Position numbers and translations under genes: made by a program. From contig CAXGAH010000001.1 of the NCBI GenBank assembly GCA_964007875.1, forward strand, positions 62,001-126,000: DNA of 64,000 nt, in the 5' to 3' direction. This DNA is from UBA1275 sp002323515 (GTDB taxonomy: Bacteria; Bacteroidota; Rhodothermia; Balneolales; Balneolaceae). This document shows positions 26,491 through 35,211 of this stretch, one piece after another (the first letter of the stretch is position 1; every line of letters starts with the position of its first letter). The notes under the pieces are model-generated. The model worked only from the letters and a program-made list of their open reading frames with translations. It was not told the DNA's origin and ran no database searches.

Positions 26491-29133
26491 TTAGTGAGCG
26501 GGTAGCTGGAAAACCGCATTCTGTATCATTCTTGATGGTCCTATCCAAAACATACGGTATTGGGTATTTTCTAAAAGCAGTACCACTTTACCCTGTCCCA
26601 TATTTTGCACCGCAGCAAAAGAATTTGAGGCTGCCTTCACCTTATTCTCTGGGGATGCATAACCTGAGGCCAATAGGTCATCGGGGTTTGAGGCATATCT
26701 GCCAACCGCCAAAAGATTCGGATTGAGCTCAAACACATCGGTAGAAAACTTGAGAGTGAATAACTGCTTTTTCATGCCAAATCCTAATGGATGAGTGTTA
26801 TCGATGTGCGATTTAAATGCTGCACCAGGAATTCTTTGAAGACCCGATTTTTTAGCCCGATCAGCATAGGCGGTATATCCTTCATCGGTTTGTTCTTCAT
26901 CGTTGTTTTCGGGATCATACAACGCAATATTGGTGAATCCGCTTCGAGTATTACTCAACCAAGATGCCATACCCTCAGTACCTACCAGTACCCCTCCAGA
27001 ACGTACCCAGTCTTTCATTTTATCTTGCACAGATTCAGTGAGCACCTGGTCTATTCCTCCCCATGCCCCAGGGAATATCATCACATCATAGGCATCTAAA
27101 TCCATCCCAGTCAATCGATCGGATCGAACCCGGCTAATACCGTATTCCGTCCAATAATCCAGTAAATACCAAAGCTGACCTGCGGTATATGAATTAAATG
27201 GCTGATCAACAATCAAAGCAACACGTGGAGCATGAAGTGGGTTAGCATCGGATGAGGCTAAATCAATCCCCATATCCATGCGCCCAGTATTGAATGGCAT
27301 TATGCTAACCTTATTTTCAATCGCAATTTCTTCCATTATTCTATGCATATCATCGCCATGACCTAAATTCCTGCCTACCAATACAATTACACTCCCGCGA
27401 GAATACGTATTTCCTTCATACCCAAACGACTCAGATGCGGTCCGAACCCTAAACCCAGCCTCTAACATATCACCCAGGGCGTTAGGAGCATAGCGTTGTG
27501 CCCAGTCCATCACATAAGCATAGGATGCTTTATGTGTTAGTTCTCCTTCCAAAGAGATTTTCTGGTTGATGAGTTTCAGGCTAGAAGGTAGATTTTCACT
27601 CCAGTAGGCATCTAAATTGAACGCCATTGGTACCGTCCATGTAGACATGTCGTACATAACCGAGTCTCTAATTTCTAATTGGCGGCGAAAAAGTGTATGA
27701 ATGAAAACGTGTGCTGGTTGCTCTGTCGGAATTACAAAACTCCCTTCTTCTATGGTCCTTGTAGCCTCATTAGCATCCCAATAATCAAAGGTATTAGATA
27801 ATCGTTGATCTTGAGTGGTTTCGTAGACCTTAACCCCATGATCTAACAGTAAGTTTACAACATCAAAACTGTAAGATTGTTCATCTCTAGAGAGTATGTA
27901 AGCTTTGGTATCTCCTTTTTGGTTTTCTGGATTTCGAGCTTCTTTAAAGTACTCAAGTAATCCCATTCTATTCTCAACGGCCGTTTCAACTACAGCTAAT
28001 GAATTAATATAATGGTCAAAAACACGTTGCCTTAGGGTTAAAACATATCCATCATCAGTATCAACAGCACGACCACCTCTGCTATGCCCTCCTTGTTCAG
28101 CTAACATACCAATACCCCCCATCACACTGGGATAGGATGATCCGTAGCCAGGATAAAAGAAATCAAAGGCTTCACGAGTAAAATAATTTACTTGAGCCTC
28201 ATCAAAGCGCTTTACTGCACCTCTACCAAATGCATCGGCATAATCCTCATAGCTACGAGGTAGTTCATAGTTTCTAGGAGTGGTTCCTGGCATTAAAAAA
28301 TAGTTATTATCAGCTCCTTGTTCATGAAAATCCATATGCACTTGTGGCATCCATTCTTGGTAACCCTTTATACGTCCTTGTGACTCTGGATGAATTAACC
28401 AAACCCAGTCTCTATTCAAATCAAACCAGTAATGATTGGTTCTACCACCAGGCCAAATTTCGTCATGCTCTAAATCATTCACATCGGAATTTAAAACATG
28501 TGTTTGTGATGATTTATACCAGGTAATATATCGGTCTCGACCATCTGGATTTAACATCGGATCAATAATAACTACTGATTCCTCTCGCCATGTAGCAGTT
28601 TGATTATCTTCCGCAGCCACCAATCTATAGGCTGCTTGCATAGCAGACTCACTACTGGACGGCTCATTCCCATGCACATTATAACTCATCCAGACGACCA
28701 CTGGCATTTCTGGGTCTAATTCAATTTCATGACTCGCTAACTGCTTATTCATCTCCTTAATTTGCGCCAAATTACTCATATTAGTAGCAGAACTTATAGT
28801 AGCGTAAATCAAACTCCTTCCTTCATACGTGGAGCCATATTCTTGAACTTGAATTCGATCTGAGTTAGCTGACAAATACTCGAAGTAATCCACAACCTGA
28901 TAATGATGGGTATATTCCTGACCTAATTCATACCCTAGAAACTCAGCTGGAGACATTAAATCCTTAGCATAGTTGAGTTCATCGTCAAAGGTGAAACGGT
29001 TAAAAACATCAGGGTCTGAAACCTTTAAATGTTGAGCCAAAAGGTTGGCTGAAAAACTAAATACAAAAAGTGTAAGGATACCTGCATACTGCATTACCCT
29101 TTGCTGAAATGAATTCCCGTATTTCATAAACAT
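26491..29133 (-). CDS. secreted M14-family zinc carboxypeptidase
   Basis: 880 residues with a signal peptide (cleavage near LLAQ, residue 34). The Peptidase_M14 domain (about 75-390) has zinc ligands His154 and Glu157 in YNVHGNEPSSSE, the substrate loop DPMLNPDGRD, DLNRDW, and third ligand His270 in MDFHEQG. The C-terminal 450 residues include a glutamine-amidotransferase-like segment (YDVMIFPGAWGG..., WVRSGGVLVGTEG) typical of long Bacteroidota M14 proteins. Acts outside the cytoplasm on peptides; specificity unknown. The start could also be Met3. Confidence 0.9.
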   Translation of the reverse strand: MFMKYGNSFQQRVMQYAGILTLFVFSFSANLLAQHLKVSDPDVFNRFTFDDELNYAKDLMSPAEFLGYELGQEYTHHYQVVDYFEYLSANSDRIQVQEYGSTYEGRSLIYATISSATNMSNLAQIKEMNKQLASHEIELDPEMPVVVWMSYNVHGNEPSSSESAMQAAYRLVAAEDNQTATWREESVVIIDPMLNPDGRDRYITWYKSSQTHVLNSDVNDLEHDEIWPGGRTNHYWFDLNRDWVWLIHPESQGRIKGYQEWMPQVHMDFHEQGADNNYFLMPGTTPRNYELPRSYEDYADAFGRGAVKRFDEAQVNYFTREAFDFFYPGYGSSYPSVMGGIGMLAEQGGHSRGGRAVDTDDGYVLTLRQRVFDHYINSLAVVETAVENRMGLLEYFKEARNPENQKGDTKAYILSRDEQSYSFDVVNLLLDHGVKVYETTQDQRLSNTFDYWDANEATRTIEEGSFVIPTEQPAHVFIHTLFRRQLEIRDSVMYDMSTWTVPMAFNLDAYWSENLPSSLKLINQKISLEGELTHKASYAYVMDWAQRYAPNALGDMLEAGFRVRTASESFGYEGNTYSRGSVIVLVGRNLGHGDDMHRIMEEIAIENKVSIMPFNTGRMDMGIDLASSDANPLHAPRVALIVDQPFNSYTAGQLWYLLDYWTEYGISRVRSDRLTGMDLDAYDVMIFPGAWGGIDQVLTESVQDKMKDWVRSGGVLVGTEGMASWLSNTRSGFTNIALYDPENNDEEQTDEGYTAYADRAKKSGLQRIPGAAFKSHIDNTHPLGFGMKKQLFTLKFSTDVFELNPNLLAVGRYASNPDDLLASGYASPENKVKAASNSFAAVQNMGQGKVVLLLENTQYRMFWIGPSRMIQNAVFQLPAH

Positions 29134-29215
29134 ATAGTTAGATTATTAATTAGATAGGATTACTAATAAAGTATGGTCAAAAACATAGTTTTTTGATAGT
29201 TGACTCAGATACGAG

Positions 29216-31540
29216 TTAATCAAACAAAAAGGTATGTGTATATTTGATTAAAATAGAGCGCTGATCGTAATAAGGCAAACTTAAACCATTTTCATATCTA
29301 TTAGCCCAAGGTTGAGTTCCGTTTTGGTTTACAACGAACCAAAAATCTTGACCTTCTCTAAAATTATAGCGCAACCGAATATTCGCACCTATTTTTTCAG
29401 ACACATTACTAGTTTGAATAAAAGCATTGGCCGAAAATTTTCGATTAAGGGCATATGATGCTTTAAAAGAACTCTGATGAACCGTAAAGGAAGTGACCTC
29501 ACGCCCTTCAATAACTGGAAAATCCAGTTCACTTATGCGATAATCCAGTGAAAAATCTAGGTGCACATTAACCCTGTATTGTGGCCTTATAGATATTTCT
29601 TTGATTTTTCCGTCATAAATTTGTGCAACTGTTGATGAAACTCTACCTCTAAGCTTATACTGCTCAGGACTACCATAATTTAGCCCCCATTCAATGAATC
29701 CGTAATCGTTGACCGGAACATAAATACGAGATAGTAAATTAAAGTCTTCATCACCAAGTAAATGTTCCTGACGATATACGAATTCAGAGCTTATATCACC
29801 TGCAGTCTTAAACTGCATATTCCATTCTAAATTGACATACCTAGATCGTAGATTAAAACCATCATAACTTTGTATTGAGTAATTTCGTAACTGAATCCGT
29901 TGTTGTTTTATCTCACTGTTTTCTGGTGCAATCCACCCATAACCAAGACTAGCATAATAATCGGCCGTATTGGTTGTTCTAACAAAACCGATTCCAGGGT
30001 TAAAATCTTCTCCTGTGTAATTAATCATAAATCTGTAATACCAACCAATGTTGGATCTTTTGTCCACGCTAAATCTACTAGTGATCCCTGAAGTGCCCAT
30101 TACATTTTGATTAAATCCAGCTTCATTATCAAGAGTCTGGGCAATTTTAAATTGTACAAAACTCTCATTTTTGACGTTATAGTCTAAGTCAATACCAAAC
30201 ACTAGATTATGCGCCCCATCAAGCGCAAGCCGGTGAGTATATATACTCCCAATGTAACTCTTTGGGTTTATGATTTGCTTTTTGAGCCGAATAACTCCAA
30301 AATTCTCCGCTTCAAAAGCTTCAAAGGACTGGGTTTGTATATTTAAGATCCCTACATCTAAGTTCCCGATCCTACCTGTAAGTCGAGCACCTCCAATAAT
30401 AGGGATTGGACTACCGTTTGCTAAGCCAATTCTTCTACTGTAAAAAAGTTTAGTTCTACCAAAAGAAAAGTCAAATAAACCTGAGCGTTGTTGAAAGAAT
30501 TGTCTTTTTTCAGGAAAATCAATAGAAAAGCGAGTTAAGTTTAATTGTTGCTCATCTGCTTCTACTTGTGCAAAATCTGTATTCGCAGTAAGATCCAAGG
30601 TTAGATCGGATGTAACATTGTACTTGATATCAAAACCAAAATCTTGTTTATAAGTTGCATCCCCAATGTATTGGTCTTCTAAATCACTTAATTGGTAAAT
30701 GTCTTGATAACCGCTAAGAGAGTATGGCGTAATATACAATGGCTTTGATTCCTCTAACTGAATAAATTCAATTTCTTGGGTTTGGGAAGGTTTTAAATGG
30801 GACATACTCCAATTGGGAGGTATATCTGGGTACACGTGCCGTTCGTTACGCGAGGCAATCCAACGATACAAAATAATACCCATTCTGGTAACATTACTAG
30901 TAACCTGATACCCTAATGATGAAAAAGGAATCCGTATTTCAGCATACCACCCATTAGCATCTCTTGTGGTTTCTACATCCCAATAGGTGTTCCAACTGCC
31001 ATTAAATGCATCTACTCCGGCACCAAAATTACCATCATTGCTGATAGCAAAGTCTACTCGGACGCCCTCTGGGTTTGTAAAGAAAGTGAGACCATTTTCA
31101 TTATCATTAAATGAATCAAATACCACACCTATAATATCATCATTCGCCCTGTAGTCATCTCTTAGAAGGGTATTGGAAATAATTGTAGAAGCGTCTTTTG
31201 TCAGATTTTCAGCTGCTATATAAACATATTTATTATCGTAGGTCATATAAATCCTAGTTTCTTCGGATTTTTCTGATTGGTAGATTGGCTCTAATTGCGT
31301 CATTGGAAATGGAGTAATTTGATTCCATATTGGCTCGTCTAACCTACCATCTAATTCAATTTCTCCCTCTAAAGATTGTATTGAAATGACTTTTTTAGTT
31401 ATTGTGCCAATATTATTTTGTGCAAATAAATGATTAGGTAATAGCAGCAGAAAGTAAAATATGAAGGAAATTATATAACAACACGTTACGAAACTAAAGC
31501 GAACAAGCTGACCGGAAAAAGAAGTGAAAAAAATAGACAA
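29216..31540 (-). CDS. DUF5916 protein: CBM9-like domain with outer-membrane barrel
   Basis: 774 residues. Signal region about 12-40, then a CBM9-like carbohydrate-binding fold (about 55-250: IELDGRLDEPIWNQITPF, YVYIAAENL, FFTNPEGVRVDFAISNDG, WYAEIRIPFSSLGY), then the DUF5916 beta-barrel domain (about 265-774) with DFAQVEADEQQLNLTRFSIDFPEKRQFF, a well-known motif of this group, ending HTFLFD. Common in Bacteroidota and Balneolota beside peptidase or sugar genes. Function unknown. It lies 82 bases upstream of the M14 gene in the same direction. Confidence 0.88.
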   Translation of the reverse strand: MSIFFTSFSGQLVRFSFVTCCYIISFIFYFLLLLPNHLFAQNNIGTITKKVISIQSLEGEIELDGRLDEPIWNQITPFPMTQLEPIYQSEKSEETRIYMTYDNKYVYIAAENLTKDASTIISNTLLRDDYRANDDIIGVVFDSFNDNENGLTFFTNPEGVRVDFAISNDGNFGAGVDAFNGSWNTYWDVETTRDANGWYAEIRIPFSSLGYQVTSNVTRMGIILYRWIASRNERHVYPDIPPNWSMSHLKPSQTQEIEFIQLEESKPLYITPYSLSGYQDIYQLSDLEDQYIGDATYKQDFGFDIKYNVTSDLTLDLTANTDFAQVEADEQQLNLTRFSIDFPEKRQFFQQRSGLFDFSFGRTKLFYSRRIGLANGSPIPIIGGARLTGRIGNLDVGILNIQTQSFEAFEAENFGVIRLKKQIINPKSYIGSIYTHRLALDGAHNLVFGIDLDYNVKNESFVQFKIAQTLDNEAGFNQNVMGTSGITSRFSVDKRSNIGWYYRFMINYTGEDFNPGIGFVRTTNTADYYASLGYGWIAPENSEIKQQRIQLRNYSIQSYDGFNLRSRYVNLEWNMQFKTAGDISSEFVYRQEHLLGDEDFNLLSRIYVPVNDYGFIEWGLNYGSPEQYKLRGRVSSTVAQIYDGKIKEISIRPQYRVNVHLDFSLDYRISELDFPVIEGREVTSFTVHQSSFKASYALNRKFSANAFIQTSNVSEKIGANIRLRYNFREGQDFWFVVNQNGTQPWANRYENGLSLPYYDQRSILIKYTHTFLFD

Positions 31541-31734
31541 TGATAATAAGATTATAGTAATAAGGTGCAGTTACATGAACAGCAAAAAATAGCCATATAA
31601 GCAGTAAGATAGTGTTACATTCCAAAAGAAAACGAAAAATACTGTATAAATTGTTCCTGAGTCGTTAATATTTGTATAATTGAATACTAATTATCTTTTT
31701 TATTTGTACGCCTATTTAAATACAAAAATTCTAA

Positions 31735-32715
31735 ATGTATATGCATATTCCTAAATCAACCGATGTAGCTAAATCCTACGAAAGAATTAAACCATTCATT
31801 CATCATACTCCCGTTTTCAAATCTACTGATCTGAATAATAAAGTAGGCACTAATGTATGGTTGAAATGTGAAAACTTTCAAAAAGTAGGCGCTTTTAAAT
31901 TTCGAGGTGCATGTAATGCCGTATTACCTCTTGAATCTAACCTTGCGAACAATGGAGTAGCTACCCATTCCTCCGGTAATCATGGCCAAGCGATTGCAAA
32001 AGCTGCTCAAATAAAAGGGATTCCCGCTTATATTGTAATGCCTGAAAATGCACCAAGGGTTAAAATTAAAGCCGTAAAAGATTATGGAGCTAGGATAGTT
32101 TTTTGTGAACCAACTCAACTGGCTAGAGAAAAAACGCTGGAAAAAGTAATCCAACGGACAAAGGCCTACTTTGTTCACCCATATAATGATGCCAATGTAG
32201 TGTTGGGACAATCGTCTGCGGCATGGGAGTTTTTACATGAAATACCGGAGTTGGAGCTTATTATCACTCCAGTAGGTGGCGGGGGCTTACTAAGTGGAAG
32301 TATTTTAGCCACTGAGGCATTTCATGCACTTAAAAATCAACCGATATGCAAAGTGATTGCTGCAGAACCCGAACAAGGCAATGATGCTTATCGATCTATG
32401 CAATCAGGCTCCATCCAGTCCTTGACAGAAGAGCAAATAATGAGACCCACCATTGCGGATGGTCTCAGAACTACCATAGGCAGCATACCTTTTAATATCA
32501 TGAGTCGTACACATACAGAAATTGTCTGTGTTAGTGAAGAGTCTATTGTGAAGGCTATGCGATATATTTGGGAACGCTTCAATATGATTATTGAGGCATC
32601 GTGTGCCGTCCCAATTGCCGCTCTTTTAGAGAAAAAAATAACCCCTACATTCAAAAATATAGGGGTTATTATAACCGGTGGAAATGTAGATTTAGATCAT
32701 CTACCTTGGAATTAA
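31735..32715 (+). CDS. PLP-dependent threonine/serine dehydratase
   Basis: 326 residues. Catabolic-type threonine/serine dehydratase (or serine racemase, a close relative) making 2-oxobutyrate or pyruvate plus ammonia. PLP Lys55 in VGAFKFRGA, SSGNHGQA phosphate/substrate loop, tetraglycine loop PVGGGGLLSG, and a final ITGGN for the pyridine nitrogen. No ACT domain follows, so it is not the feedback-regulated biosynthetic IlvA. Its last 80 bases carry a strong inverted repeat that serves as a terminator on the opposite strand (separate entry). Confidence 0.9.
   Translation: MYMHIPKSTDVAKSYERIKPFIHHTPVFKSTDLNNKVGTNVWLKCENFQKVGAFKFRGACNAVLPLESNLANNGVATHSSGNHGQAIAKAAQIKGIPAYIVMPENAPRVKIKAVKDYGARIVFCEPTQLAREKTLEKVIQRTKAYFVHPYNDANVVLGQSSAAWEFLHEIPELELIITPVGGGGLLSGSILATEAFHALKNQPICKVIAAEPEQGNDAYRSMQSGSIQSLTEEQIMRPTIADGLRTTIGSIPFNIMSRTHTEIVCVSEESIVKAMRYIWERFNMIIEASCAVPIAALLEKKITPTFKNIGVIITGGNVDLDHLPWN
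32632..32670 (-). terminator. intrinsic terminator of the GH3 gene inside the opposing CDS
   Basis: Read on the minus strand, an 11-bp perfect stem AATAACCCCTA/TAGGGGTTATT (plus 32637-32647 and 32660-32670, loop 12) is followed by a run of T (plus-strand A-run 32632-32638). It lies 56 bases past the GH3 stop at 32726 and within the last 30 codons of the dehydratase gene. On the plus strand no T-run follows, so it should act only on the GH3 transcript. Confidence 0.75.
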
Positions 32716-32725
32716 ATGTATTAAA

Positions 32726-35041
32726 TTATTCGATATCCAAATAAAAGTCTAAGGACTGTAGTTGGGTTGAATTTGGACCAACCATAACAGTAAAGCTCCC
32801 TGGCTCTGCCACAAACTCTTCATTATGATCGTAATACATAAGAGTTTCGATATTTATTTCGAATGTAAATGTTTTAGTTTCACCAGCATTGATCATTTCT
32901 TTTTCAAAGAATTTTAGTTCTTTGATTGGCCGAACAGCATTTGCAAAATGATCATGAATGTACCATTGAATAACCTCTTCCCCATCGACATTACTAGTGT
33001 TTTTAACATCAATTTTTACAACTAGACTTTCTTCGGAATTCATTGAAGTATCTGATATGCTTGGAACACTATATTCGAAGGTACTGTAGCTTAATCCATA
33101 TCCAAAAGGATACTGAGGCACATTAGGACCGTCCGTATAATGACTCCAGAAAACTTTACCCTCATCACCGATTCCAGGAACAGGTCTTCCTGTACTTTTG
33201 TGATTGTAATAGACTGGAATTTGGCCATGTGATAAGGGAACTGTCATAGGAAGTCGGCCAGAAGGGTTGTAATCGCCAAAAAGCACATCTGCGATGGCAT
33301 GTCCGGCTTCTGTACCTAAATGCCATGAATACAGTACTGCTTCACTTTTTTTATATAACCATGGTGCAATTATTGGACGACCAGACATGAGAACGACTAC
33401 CACTTCATCATTGACTTCCAGAATTTGCTCAACCAGTTTTTGCTGATTATCTGCAAGGCCAATTTCCATTTGACTTCTACCTTCCCCTGTTTGGTAAGCA
33501 TCTTCCCCAACCACTAGGATTACCTGATCATGCTCTGCAGCAAGATCTATAGCTGCTTGAAATCCTGACTCATCTTCAACTGAAAATGTTAATTCCATGG
33601 GAAATGAACGATCTCCTTCTGTGAGCACATAGCCGGGCTCAAACTCTATTTCGGTATCCTCACCGAGTTTTGATTCGATACCTTCAAAAACAGAAACAGC
33701 CGAATTTTCAATGGCTTGCGCACGCCAGTTTCCTAGCGGTGAATCTTTATCTTTAGCTAGTAATCCAATTACAGCAACTGATTCTCTCTGTTTACTTAAA
33801 GGAAGTATTTCGTCTTTATTCTCGACTAAAACCATTGAACCTTGCGCTGCTCTAAGTGCGACTTCATGGTGTGCTTCATTATATACTAGTTCATCCTCTC
33901 GAGTGAGGTCATTGTATAGATATGGATCGTCAAACAATCCCAAATGAAACTTCACTCGTAGTACTCGCCGAACAGCATCATTAACCAGTGAAATATCCAC
34001 TTGTCCTGATTGTACTAAATCCTGCAAATATTGTTGGTAGCCTTCCGATTCCATATCCATATCACTACCTGCTTCAATGGCCATCTCGGTTGCAGTTTTT
34101 AAGTCGGGAGCATATCCATGTGCAATCATTTCACGCATAGAGCCCCAGTCCGAAACAACAAAACCGTCGAATTCCCAGTTTTCCTTTAATTGGGTACGTT
34201 GTAGATATTCATCACCCGTTGCAGGAATCCCATTTACATCATTAAACGAATTCATAACCGCGGCAGCTCCTTCTTCTACTGCGGCTTTAAATGGGGGTAA
34301 GACCACATTTAATAAGGTATTTCTGGATAATTCTGCCGTGTTATAATCCTTACCTGATTCGGCGAATGCATATCCTGCAAAGTGTTTAACCGTGGCGGCA
34401 ATGGTACCTGTTTCTGATAGGTCTGTTCCTTGTAAACCTCTAATCTTTGCACGGGCAAACTCCGATAATAGGTAGGGATCTTCCGAGGTACCTTCCATTA
34501 CTCTACCCCACCGAGGATCACGCCCCACATCTATCATAGGCGCAAATGTCCAGTTAATCCCTCCAGCAGCAGCTTCAACCGCTTGTATTTTTGCCGTTTC
34601 CTGCATTATTTGAGTATCAAAACTAGCTAATTCAGCAATAGGAACTGGAAACATGGTTTGATATCCATGTACCACATCATATCCGAACATTAAAGGTATT
34701 CCCAAACGACTACTATCTACCGCTATTTTTTGTGCAGCCATGGTTGCTTCTGCTCCAATCACATTTAACATTGCACCTACACCACCATTTTTAAGAAGAT
34801 TATAGCGCGCTTGTTGATATTCCCCTTCTGGTACAGGACCTGTTACATCCCAGCTACCATTATGCAGATTAAGTTGACCTATTTTTTCTTCTAAGGTCAT
34901 CTGCTGTAAAAGTTCCTTCACCTTCTCCTCAATTTCAGGTTGAATAAGCTGAACCTGTGCAAATGTAGATATGGATTGCAGACCAATAAACCCTAGACTC
35001 AGGAGGGTGATAAAAACATTTTGAAAGCGCTTTTTAGACAT
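32726..35041 (-). CDS. bglX: glycoside hydrolase family 3 beta-glucosidase (BglX-like)
   Basis: 771 residues from the ATG at 35041 (signal MSKKRFQNVFITLL..STFAQ). In-frame starts at 35050 and 35077 only lengthen the n-region. GH3 N-terminal TIM barrel (about 40-380) with the KHFAGYA motif and nucleophile Asp in GFVVSDWGSM; GH3 C-terminal alpha/beta sandwich; and a fibronectin-III-like terminal domain (about 680-765, EVIQWYIHD). This order is that of periplasmic BglX. Releases glucose or xylose from beta-linked oligosaccharides. It is isolated in its direction: a palindrome and TAnnTTTG elements lie upstream, a terminator downstream. Confidence 0.92.
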   Translation of the reverse strand: MSKKRFQNVFITLLSLGFIGLQSISTFAQVQLIQPEIEEKVKELLQQMTLEEKIGQLNLHNGSWDVTGPVPEGEYQQARYNLLKNGGVGAMLNVIGAEATMAAQKIAVDSSRLGIPLMFGYDVVHGYQTMFPVPIAELASFDTQIMQETAKIQAVEAAAGGINWTFAPMIDVGRDPRWGRVMEGTSEDPYLLSEFARAKIRGLQGTDLSETGTIAATVKHFAGYAFAESGKDYNTAELSRNTLLNVVLPPFKAAVEEGAAAVMNSFNDVNGIPATGDEYLQRTQLKENWEFDGFVVSDWGSMREMIAHGYAPDLKTATEMAIEAGSDMDMESEGYQQYLQDLVQSGQVDISLVNDAVRRVLRVKFHLGLFDDPYLYNDLTREDELVYNEAHHEVALRAAQGSMVLVENKDEILPLSKQRESVAVIGLLAKDKDSPLGNWRAQAIENSAVSVFEGIESKLGEDTEIEFEPGYVLTEGDRSFPMELTFSVEDESGFQAAIDLAAEHDQVILVVGEDAYQTGEGRSQMEIGLADNQQKLVEQILEVNDEVVVVLMSGRPIIAPWLYKKSEAVLYSWHLGTEAGHAIADVLFGDYNPSGRLPMTVPLSHGQIPVYYNHKSTGRPVPGIGDEGKVFWSHYTDGPNVPQYPFGYGLSYSTFEYSVPSISDTSMNSEESLVVKIDVKNTSNVDGEEVIQWYIHDHFANAVRPIKELKFFEKEMINAGETKTFTFEINIETLMYYDHNEEFVAEPGSFTVMVGPNSTQLQSLDFYLDIE

Positions 35042-35074
35042 AATAGACATACACAAAAGTGAAATTTTAATTGC

Positions 35075-35140
35075 CAAATATAGACCTTTTTTGCAAAATT
35101 AGTGAAAAAAATTACAAGATTTATGCAATTTTTGCATAAA
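35075..35140 (-). promoter_or_regulatory. GH3 promoter region with a 21-bp palindrome
   Basis: Upstream of the GH3 start a perfect palindrome TTTATGCAA-TTT-TTGCATAAA spans 35120-35140. On the minus strand two exact TAnnTTTG -7 elements lie between it and the gene: TATATTTG (plus CAAATATA, 35075-35082) and TAATTTTG (plus CAAAATTA, 35094-35101). The palindrome sits near the -33 region of the second. It looks like an operator; an alternative is a terminator hairpin for the exporter upstream, because a T-run follows after 7 bases on the minus strand. Confidence 0.45.
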
Positions 35141-35211
35141 CCAAGCTCTCAGGCCTTAAGATTTATGTATGTAGCTCCTATATTTTTAAGTCCGCAGGTG
35201 TTATACTACTA

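Noticed and set aside
26791..27099. Plus-strand open frame of about 100 codons inside the M14 peptidase gene
   Set aside because: Fully antisense to conserved C-terminal peptidase sequence; no independent evidence.
32637..32670. Terminator for the plus-strand dehydratase gene
   Set aside because: The stem is inside the coding sequence and no T-run follows on the plus strand; the T-run is on the minus side only.
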